64,000 nt of DNA from contig NZ_JASJEU010000008.1 in the NCBI RefSeq assembly GCF_030077735.1, positions 62,001 through 126,000 on the forward strand, in the 5' to 3' direction. Positions 59,401-64,000 of this stretch are shown piece after piece. Under the pieces are notes generated by a model. It searched no databases. It had not been told where the DNA came from and worked only from the letters and a program-made list of their open reading frames with translations. The position numbers and the translations under genes are program-made. The stretch's first letter is position 1. Every line of letters begins with the position of its first letter. This DNA comes from Gordonibacter faecis (GTDB lineage Bacteria > Actinomycetota > Coriobacteriia > Coriobacteriales > Eggerthellaceae).

Positions 59401-60306
59401 TCGAAGGATCCCGTGCGGCGCCAGCCGTCTTCCTCGCCAGTGGAGCCGGTCGAACTCATCTCCCATCGCGACGCCATTCCGCTTACGTACAACGGCACCA
59501 TCGCGCGTCCGCGCGTGGTCATCCCCGTGTTCCCGGGCAACAACTGCGAGTACGACAGCGCCCGCGCGTTCGAACAGGCCGGTGCTGTGGTGGAAACGCT
59601 CATCGTGAACAACCTCTCGCCCGAGAAGGTGGCCGAAAGCACCGAGGCGCTGGTCAAAGCCATCAATAACAGTCAGATCATCATGATCCCCGGCGGCTTC
59701 TCCGGCGGCGACGAGCCCGACGGCTCCGCGAAGTTCATCACAGCGTTCTTCCGCGCTCCTGCTGTCACCGAGGCGGTGCGCGACCTCTTGCAGAATCGCG
59801 ACGGCCTCATGCTGGGCATCTGCAACGGCTTCCAAGCGCTCGTGAAGTTGGGTCTCGTGCCGTTCGGCGACATTCGCCCGATGGATGAGGATTGCCCGAC
59901 GCTCACGTTCAACGAAATCGGCCGTCACCAGAGCCGCCTCGTGCGCACGCGTGTGGCGTCGAATCTGTCCCCGTGGCTCGCCCGCTGCGAGGTGGGCGAC
60001 ATCCATACGGTGCCAGTGAGCCACGGCGAGGGTCGCTTCGTTGCTAGCCCCGAGGTGCTGGCCCAGCTGCAAGCGAACGGCCAAATTGCCACGCAGTACG
60101 TGGATGCCAACGGTATGCCGTCGATGGACCTTGACGTGAACCCGAACAGCTCCGTGCTTGCCATTGAGTCCGTGACCAGCCCCGACGGCCGCATCCTCGG
60201 CAAAATGGGCCACAGCGAGCGCCGCGGCAACGGCCTCTACCAAAACGTCCCCGGCAACCAATGGCAACCCCTCTTCGAAAGCGGCATCAGCTACTTCACC
60301 GACTAG
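56488..60306 (+). CDS. purL: Phosphoribosylformylglycinamidine synthase, single-chain (PurL with glutaminase domain)
   Basis: 1272 aa. N-terminal PurS-like region, two AIRS/PurL core repeats (DTYWSDHCRHTTFGT, LFKNETHNHPTEIEPFGGAA, GIGGATGSSKAHKMGSLES) and a C-terminal class I glutamine amidotransferase domain: nucleophile motif LMLGICNGFQALVKLG, with HGEGRF for the catalytic His. It converts FGAR to FGAM with glutamine and ATP. The linker before the amidotransferase domain carries an in-frame insertion of the widespread CHPERSEAESKD repeat peptide (about 963-974) in a low-complexity stretch. The single-chain layout is as in E. coli PurL rather than the PurSQL complex of many Gram-positives. 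Confidence 0.95.
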   Translation: MVSRVYVEKKPGFDGEARALAHELRDILGIEHLEGLRLVNRYDVEGISDELFSQCVPTVFSEPQSDVATLDMPDARGAAVFAVEYLPGQFDQRADSASECIQLISQGERPEVRSAKVYLLEGALTDEDVAAIKRYVINPIEAREASLEPRDTLHMEQPVPGAVEIISGFLDLDEAGLAAFLDERGLAMDLADLTFCQQYFAEEGRCPTITEIKMIDTYWSDHCRHTTFGTVLDDVVIEDEAVQRAFERYLEMRHDLGRDEKPVCLMDMGTIGARWLKAQGTLTGLDESEEINACTVKVKVDVNGEEQDWLYLFKNETHNHPTEIEPFGGAATCVGGAIRDPLSGRSYVYQAMRVTGAADPLVPVSETLPGKLPQRKLVTTAAAGYSSYGNQIGLATGQVNELYHPGYAAKRMEIGAVVGATPADHVRRETPAPGDVIVLLGGRTGRDGIGGATGSSKAHKMGSLESCGAEVQKGNAPVERKIQRLFRRGDACRLIKRCNDFGAGGVSVAVGELADGLHIVLDRVPKKYDGLDGTELAISESQERMAVALAAEDVDTFIGYAHEENLEATPIATVTEEPRVRMEWNGDTIVDVSRAFLNSNGAPKHQVVRVVPGGTYERTWEGDTLAERMGALVSDLNVCSNKGLSERFDSTIGAATALMPFGGSRQLTPALAMVAKLPVFGETTTVSGMAWGFNPYLTEADPFVGSYVAVVESVAKLVAAGFAREDMYLTFQEYFEKLRDEPERWGKPAAAVLGALMAQVDLGVGAIGGKDSMSGSFEQLDVPPTLVSFATAVGSVERVTSPEFKQAGSRVVRIAPASYNGVLPDAAGLLEASALVERLISDELALAVSTPGYGGTAEALFKMCVGNGIGVRLTDGMEADDLFAPAYGSFLIEMPACAELPESSDAVRIDELGETTEAYEFVACDETLNLAELQETWEAKLEPVFPYRSKDTRSEASASNTPCHPERSEAESKDPVRRQPSSSPVEPVELISHRDAIPLTYNGTIARPRVVIPVFPGNNCEYDSARAFEQAGAVVETLIVNNLSPEKVAESTEALVKAINNSQIIMIPGGFSGGDEPDGSAKFITAFFRAPAVTEAVRDLLQNRDGLMLGICNGFQALVKLGLVPFGDIRPMDEDCPTLTFNEIGRHQSRLVRTRVASNLSPWLARCEVGDIHTVPVSHGEGRFVASPEVLAQLQANGQIATQYVDANGMPSMDLDVNPNSSVLAIESVTSPDGRILGKMGHSERRGNGLYQNVPGNQWQPLFESGISYFTD
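59374..59412 (+). repeat. Repeat insertion within purL (CHPERSEAESKD element)
   Basis: TGTCATCCTGAGCGGAGCG and AAGCGGAGTCGAAGGATCCC in sequence form the common bacterial intergenic repeat, read in frame as CHPERSEAESKDP. It lies in the linker between the FGAM synthase and glutaminase domains and keeps the frame open. Confidence 0.85.
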
Positions 60307-60329
60307 GCTGCCAGCATTTCAAACCTTTC

Positions 60330-60362
60330 AAGGGCGGCGCATCCTATGGGTGTGCCGCCCTT
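60330..60362 (+). terminator. Terminator of purL
   Basis: AAGGGCGGCGCA (60330-60341) and TGTGCCGCCCTT (60351-60362) pair with one wobble; TATACT at 60365 just after it is the likely -10 box of the next gene. Confidence 0.8.
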
Positions 60363-60403
60363 GGTATACTGGGGGTATGCGGCCCGCGAGAGAGGTGGTT
60401 GGG

Positions 60404-60649
60404 ATGAAGATCCTGGGTATGGGTGTACCTGAATTGGTATTTATCTTCTTTAGCTTTCTGCTTCCTGTTGGAGTGATACTGTTCATTGTGTGGCTTGTTT
60501 TGAAGCGCCGTAGCACCGTCGATGAAAAGCAGCGGGCGAGCGCAGCGGCATATCAGCGACTGGCGCAGCTTGATGATTTGCGCAAGCGCGGTGCCCTCAC
60601 CGAAGAAGAGTTCGCCCAGAAGAAGCAGCAGATCATGAATGAGTTGTAG
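60404..60649 (+). CDS. SHOCT domain small membrane protein
   Basis: 81 aa. ATG 60404 follows GAGAGGTGG. One membrane helix (about 10-31, LVFIFFSFLLPVGVILFIVW) and a C-terminal SHOCT motif (LAQLDDLRKRGALTEEEFAQKKQQIM). SHOCT domains are short helical modules of unknown role, often at protein C-termini. It is followed 8 nt later by the zinc-ribbon gene. Confidence 0.85.
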   Translation: MKILGMGVPELVFIFFSFLLPVGVILFIVWLVLKRRSTVDEKQRASAAAYQRLAQLDDLRKRGALTEEEFAQKKQQIMNEL

Positions 60650-60657
60650 GAGGCGCT

Positions 60658-60879
60658 ATGGGCTTTCTGGAATCGTTCAATCGCGGACTTTCGGGCGACG
60701 ATCAGTACGAAATTGCCGGCCGCATTGTGGCGTGCTCCCACTGTGGTGGCGAGGAATTTGACGAACGCTCGGCGCAACTCAACACGGCGGGCTTATCGTT
60801 CCTTGACCTCGATTGGGCCAACCGCAGCGCCACGGTCCTTGTCTGCAAACACTGCGGCCACCTGGAGTGGTTTCTCTAA
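60658..60879 (+). CDS. Small zinc-ribbon protein
   Basis: 73 aa. Two CxxC pairs, ACSHCGG (about 25-30) and VCKHCGH (about 62-67), enclose a hydrophobic segment (LNTAGLSFLDLDWANRSATV), typical of small zinc-ribbon proteins annotated as DNA-binding or unknown. AGGAGG precedes the ATG. Co-transcribed with the SHOCT gene. Confidence 0.8.
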   Translation: MGFLESFNRGLSGDDQYEIAGRIVACSHCGGEEFDERSAQLNTAGLSFLDLDWANRSATVLVCKHCGHLEWFL

Positions 60880-61157
60880 AACAAGTGTGACGCGCCTCGC
60901 GCTAACGAAGAACCTTCCACTTCTGCAGTTCTCGCTGAAGGGGAATGATGAAGCGCGCCGTGGTTCATCTTGTCTCTGGGCATGAAAAAGGGGCTTGACA
61001 TTTAATTATCTTGCCCCTGATCTGGGGTTATATTATTACAAAACCACCTAAAAGTCCAGTCGTGTGTTCTTTTGGAATACGCGGTATATATACGTGCATG
61101 CTTTTCACGGGTTCGCTTTCGGCGTGAAAGTGGGCAAAACGGGCGCGAAGGGGACGG
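60880..61157 (+). other. Intergenic stretch with decayed repeat and A/T-rich promoter region
   Basis: A short remnant of the dispersed repeat (GTGTGACGCGCCTCGCGCTA, about 60884-60903) is followed by noncoding DNA. TTGACA at 60995-61000 and A/T-rich TTATATTATTAC at 61028-61039 suggest a promoter for the next gene, though the spacing is not canonical; CCCC-tgatct-GGGG (61014-61027) is a short palindrome between them. Confidence 0.45.
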
Positions 61158-61160
61158 GTG

Positions 61161-61817
61161 ATGTGGTTGGGTGGAATCAGCTTGGCAAGGGCACTGCTGG
61201 GCACGTCGGTGCGCGACGAGTTGGCGGCGTGCAACGCGGCAACGGTGGCGCATGGTCTCAGCTTGACCGAAGAGCAAGCCGCGGGCCTCACCGCGCGACG
61301 GCGCGAGGCGCTGGCGGCAACGGGGCGTGTTGAATTCGGCCGCGGTGTGTTGCGCGACATCGCGCAGGGGTTCTGCGATTCTCCCCACGTGCGGCAAGAA
61401 AACTACGAGGAAACGCTTGCGGCTGTGCAAGACACGTTCTACCGGCGCAAAGAGGAAGCCGAAGCCTGCGGCGGCATGGCAGACGACGAGCTGATAGAGG
61501 CCTTGCGAGCGGCGTTCGACGGTCAGGCAAACGGGTCGCTCGATGCGCTGGACGACATTTCGTTGCCAGCGCTACAGCAGTGGGCGAAGCAGAAGCAGGC
61601 AGGCGACTACGATGAAACTACGCAGCGCGAGGCGGAAGAGGAGCAAGACTTTGACGAATACGAACCCCTGCGCGACGAACTCGACCGCGTCTACGAAACG
61701 GGGCGCGACCAGCGTCCCAGCAACGAATTCGCGGCCAGCTACTACGATGGCTACAACGAACTCTATCGCGTTGGGTTCGACGCGAACAGTCGCATCGGGG
61801 GCTCGTCGCTCTCCTGA
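61161..61817 (+). CDS. DUF6323-like protein
   Basis: 218 aa. VRDELAACNAATVAHGLSLT, ALAATGRVEFGRGVLRDIAQ, GFCDSPHVRQENYEETLAAV and FYRRKEEAEAC...MADDELIEALRAAF resemble DUF6323 as I remember it, a family of unknown function encoded next to DUF6179. The C-terminal third (EEEQDFDEYEPLRDELDRVY) is acidic. GAAGGGG precedes ATG 61161. The reading frame of the next gene opens before this one ends. No biochemical role is known. Confidence 0.75.
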   Translation: MWLGGISLARALLGTSVRDELAACNAATVAHGLSLTEEQAAGLTARRREALAATGRVEFGRGVLRDIAQGFCDSPHVRQENYEETLAAVQDTFYRRKEEAEACGGMADDELIEALRAAFDGQANGSLDALDDISLPALQQWAKQKQAGDYDETTQREAEEEQDFDEYEPLRDELDRVYETGRDQRPSNEFAASYYDGYNELYRVGFDANSRIGGSSLS

Positions 61818-62697
61818 CGAAGCGCTGGCAGCATTCCAGGAACAGCTATGGGCCCTGATGGCGAAGCAGGTAAGCCTGTTCACGTTGGGGGAAAGCACCT
61901 CGCTTCCCGAATACGACGCGCACCGCCTGCTGGCGTCTACCTGTTTTGTGCTGGGCATTGATCCGGACGACCCCGACGAAGAGGCTGTATGTGCGGTGGT
62001 AGAACAGGGTGCAGAAGCGGTGTTCGCGCGCAATCTGGCGTACCTTGAGGCCGAGACGCGACGCGCGGGCGAACTCTGGAAAGAGACGTGCTTGGCCGTG
62101 CCGCTTTTGGAAAGCATCGCGCTGAAGGACACGCTTGAGAGCCTGCGCGCTTTTCCCGCGCGCTACCAGCCGCGGTTTTTCGCACATGAGATTCCCGCAG
62201 ACATCGACTATCCCTTGTCCTGCCCCGTGCCGGAAAGCACGAAGGGCGTGAACTATGTGACCGCCTATCTGGAACAACTGAAGGCCGAATGCCTCTTCAT
62301 GCAGGTGTTTGACCGCGCTCGGTGCCACGCGGTGCTTCGGGCGGTGCATCCGCAGTATGGCGAACTCATCCTCAATCTCTTTGAGCCGGTGGTGGCCACC
62401 GCGGTGGGTTGTGCGCTGGCCGGGTGCTCGGTGCGAAACCTCACGCTGAGCGATGACGACCGGGCGCGCATAAAATCCCTGCTCAGAGAAGCTTCGCCGC
62501 GACACATGAAGAACTTTCTAGATGAAGCGGCCCTTACGGCTTGTGACCAACTTGGATTCCATGCAGCCCCCGCGAATAGTCCTGACGTCACCAACAACCG
62601 CATCCGAAACGCCGTCCGTCAGGTAGCCATCAACCTTATCCCTCGCCTCCGCGCAGCCCTCCACCACGACACGCTCAACGGAGTTTTCCCCAGCTGA
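61747..62697 (+). CDS. DUF6179-like protein
   Basis: About 316 aa. It is the downstream partner of the DUF6323-like gene, as in other genomes with this pair. The core runs from EALAAFQEQLWALMAKQVSL to the C-terminus; motifs include VCAVVEQGAEAVFARNLAYL and IPADIDYPLSCPVPESTKGV. The start is unsure: ATG 61747 would overlap the upstream gene by 71 nt and lacks a good ribosome site, while TTG 61771 is another option. Soluble, mostly helical, no known activity. Confidence 0.7.
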   Translation: MATTNSIALGSTRTVASGARRSPDEALAAFQEQLWALMAKQVSLFTLGESTSLPEYDAHRLLASTCFVLGIDPDDPDEEAVCAVVEQGAEAVFARNLAYLEAETRRAGELWKETCLAVPLLESIALKDTLESLRAFPARYQPRFFAHEIPADIDYPLSCPVPESTKGVNYVTAYLEQLKAECLFMQVFDRARCHAVLRAVHPQYGELILNLFEPVVATAVGCALAGCSVRNLTLSDDDRARIKSLLREASPRHMKNFLDEAALTACDQLGFHAAPANSPDVTNNRIRNAVRQVAINLIPRLRAALHHDTLNGVFPS

Positions 62698-62998
62698 AAC
62701 AAAGACTGTCAGCGCTACCACGGGATAAAAGCGTGACGCGCTTCGCGCTGGCTATTACACCAAAAGATGTTTCCTCTTCCAATCAGTATGGCGAGGACAT
62801 ATTGCGAATCCTTCGAAGAGCGCCTCTTCGAAGGATTCCTGCGTGCCCAAGTGGGCTTCCGTTTGTAGCAGGGGGAGTTGCGGGTTTGAGTGTCTAGCGC
62901 GTATAGTGAGGTTCAACGATACGCTGAATCACCGGGTGGTTGAATCGGCGGGTCGTAGCGGCGGCGCGGCCGTCGATTCCTCTTGAAAGGAGCTCGTC
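62698..62998 (+). repeat. Decayed dispersed repeat and a perfect hairpin
   Basis: GCGTGACGCGCTTCGCGCTG with GCTATTACACCA (62731-62763) is a diverged copy of the dispersed repeat. GAATCCTTCGAAGAG-cgc-CTCTTCGAAGGATTC (about 62807-62839) is a perfect 15-bp hairpin. No gene is seen; the protease promoter should lie at the right end. Confidence 0.65.
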
Positions 62999-64000
62999 AT
63001 GAAGTTGAGACCTGCCCCGTCCCTTGTTGTCCGCTGCGTAATTGCATTGTCCCTGGTGGCGGGTCTTGCGCCTTCGCTTGCGCTGGCCGACGAAACGCCG
63101 TCGGGTGGCAATCAGCTGGTGAATAACATCGCGCAAAACACACGCGCATCCCTTGAGCGTGTGCGCGCAACGGGAAGCGCCGCCGCTTACGCCGACCCGG
63201 CTACGTACGCGTTCGTCGACGATGGCGACGTGGCCCCGCTCACCTCCTACCCAATGAACGAAAAGTTCGACTTGCGCGACCGCAACGTGGTCACGCCTGT
63301 AAAGCTCCAAAACCCGTGGGGCACGTGTTGGGGGTTCGGCGCTATTGCTGCGTCGGAGACCAGCATTCTCTCTGAGTTGGGCTGGGGTGCCGATGACCTC
63401 GATTTGTCCGAACTCCACCTGGCCTGGTTCTCGCACACGCCGCTACCGTTGGATGACGAAAGTGGCCAGGGCGGCGAGGGCTACTATACCGCCAGCAACG
63501 GTGCAAACGACCGGTTGGATACGGGTGGGTTCGGCTTCACGGCCACCTCGGTATTTTCTTCTGGCATTGGTCCTGTTCTGGAAAGCGACGTGCCGTACCG
63601 CAACAAAGAAGGCATAACGGAGAATAACTCAAGCGGCACGCCGGTCTATTACTCGCGGGAGGGTAACTGGTCGGTCGACGAAAGCCTGCGCTTCGTGCAG
63701 GCGGTGGAACTGCAAGAGAGTTCCGTCCTGCCCAGTCCGGCGGCCAAGAATGTCAACGGTGAGTATGAGTACAACGCTTCCGCGACGGCGGCCTTGAAGG
63801 GCGAGCTGTTGGACGGCCGGGCAATCAGTGTTGCGTTCTGCGCAGACACGTCGCGCCCCGGCCAGGAAACACCTGCTCAGTACATCAATTTGGACACGTA
63901 CGCGCACTACACCTACGACGATGCGTACGCCAACCATGTGGTCACCATTGTGGGTTGGGATGACACATATTCTAAGAGCAACTTCCTGGAGGGCCACCAG
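62999..64000 (+). CDS. C1-family (papain-like) cysteine protease, partial
   Basis: At least 334 aa; the gene runs off the window. GAAAGG precedes ATG 62999. Signal peptide (MKLRPAPSLVVRCVIALSLV ... LALA-D, cleavage about residue 30). Papain-like motifs are FDLRDRNVVTPVKLQNPWG, then TCWGFGAIAASE with Gln104 and catalytic Cys110, and NHVVTIVGWDD with catalytic His313. The insert between them is like the lectin-like domain of bacterial secreted C1 proteases. It is probably cell-surface or secreted and may process host or bacterial proteins. The remaining C-terminus is outside the window, so cell-wall anchoring cannot be judged. Confidence 0.92.
   Translation, partial: MKLRPAPSLVVRCVIALSLVAGLAPSLALADETPSGGNQLVNNIAQNTRASLERVRATGSAAAYADPATYAFVDDGDVAPLTSYPMNEKFDLRDRNVVTPVKLQNPWGTCWGFGAIAASETSILSELGWGADDLDLSELHLAWFSHTPLPLDDESGQGGEGYYTASNGANDRLDTGGFGFTATSVFSSGIGPVLESDVPYRNKEGITENNSSGTPVYYSREGNWSVDESLRFVQAVELQESSVLPSPAAKNVNGEYEYNASATAALKGELLDGRAISVAFCADTSRPGQETPAQYINLDTYAHYTYDDAYANHVVTIVGWDDTYSKSNFLEGHQ

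Noticed and set aside
58486..60267. 593-aa antisense frame opposite purL (and similar long frames at 6992-8410, 12395-13558, 16211-17527)
   Set aside because: High-GC coding DNA leaves long open frames on the opposite strand; these are His/Arg/Ala-rich, lack ribosome sites and known domains, and overlap well-supported genes.

Overview
The window is 64 kb of a high-GC, gene-dense bacterial chromosome. Gene content suggests an anaerobic actinobacterium of the class Coriobacteriia, probably Eggerthellaceae-like. The clues are a Tat-exported single-subunit flavoprotein reductase divergent from a polytopic membrane LuxR regulator, HypFCD hydrogenase maturation genes, cytochrome bd, BspA/InlB-type surface proteins, and many Pro/Gln-rich small membrane proteins. 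The genus assignment is inference; there is no rRNA to test it.

Layout. 1-6.8 kb is accessory: an ORF6N/PLD-like protein, a palindromic MITE-like repeat cluster, a BspA-type surface protein with two long poly-G tracts (frame broken at the first, so apparently phase-OFF), and an InlB-repeat secreted protein. 7-20 kb holds envelope/stress proteins (YtxH, PRC-barrel, TVP38, TM2), class I aldolase, catalase behind a Fur/PerR-like operator, a lipoprotein serpin, tRNA-Leu(CAA), a PepV-type dipeptidase, a tyrosine phosphatase and an orphan LytTR regulator. 20-29 kb has a large Pro/Ala/Gln-rich membrane protein, pgi and hypF-hypC-hypD. 29-35.5 kb is respiratory: flavoprotein, membrane LuxR regulator and cydAB. 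35.7-48.4 kb holds a DUF4190 protein, two divergent XRE regulators, YqeY, an orphan pilin, a pair of YdbS/YdbT-like PH-domain proteins, hemolysin III, a CNNM/TlyC transporter, a PspC protein, a lysozyme-like exported protein and two tandem TrkA proteins. 48.6-60.3 kb is a purine cluster (purB, purC, single-chain purL) interrupted by an OmpR-type two-component system. 60.4-64 kb has small SHOCT and zinc-ribbon proteins, a DUF6323/DUF6179 pair and a C1-family cysteine protease cut by the window edge.

Seven perfect 16-bp parS palindromes lie in AT-rich intergenic islands between 12.2 and 38.5 kb, which implies that the window is close to the replication origin.

The two signals most likely to be undescribed are: (1) a compact candidate type I toxin-antitoxin locus at 49.94-50.2 kb, with a 36-aa hydrophobic peptide gene, a convergent ~80-nt RNA, and both predicted transcripts starting with the same 11 nt; and (2) the double poly-G switch in the BspA-like gene. 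A covarying two-hairpin intergenic element (10.9, 25.0 and partly 48.4 kb) and a dispersed family with a conserved GTGACGCGC start are further uncharacterised repeats.
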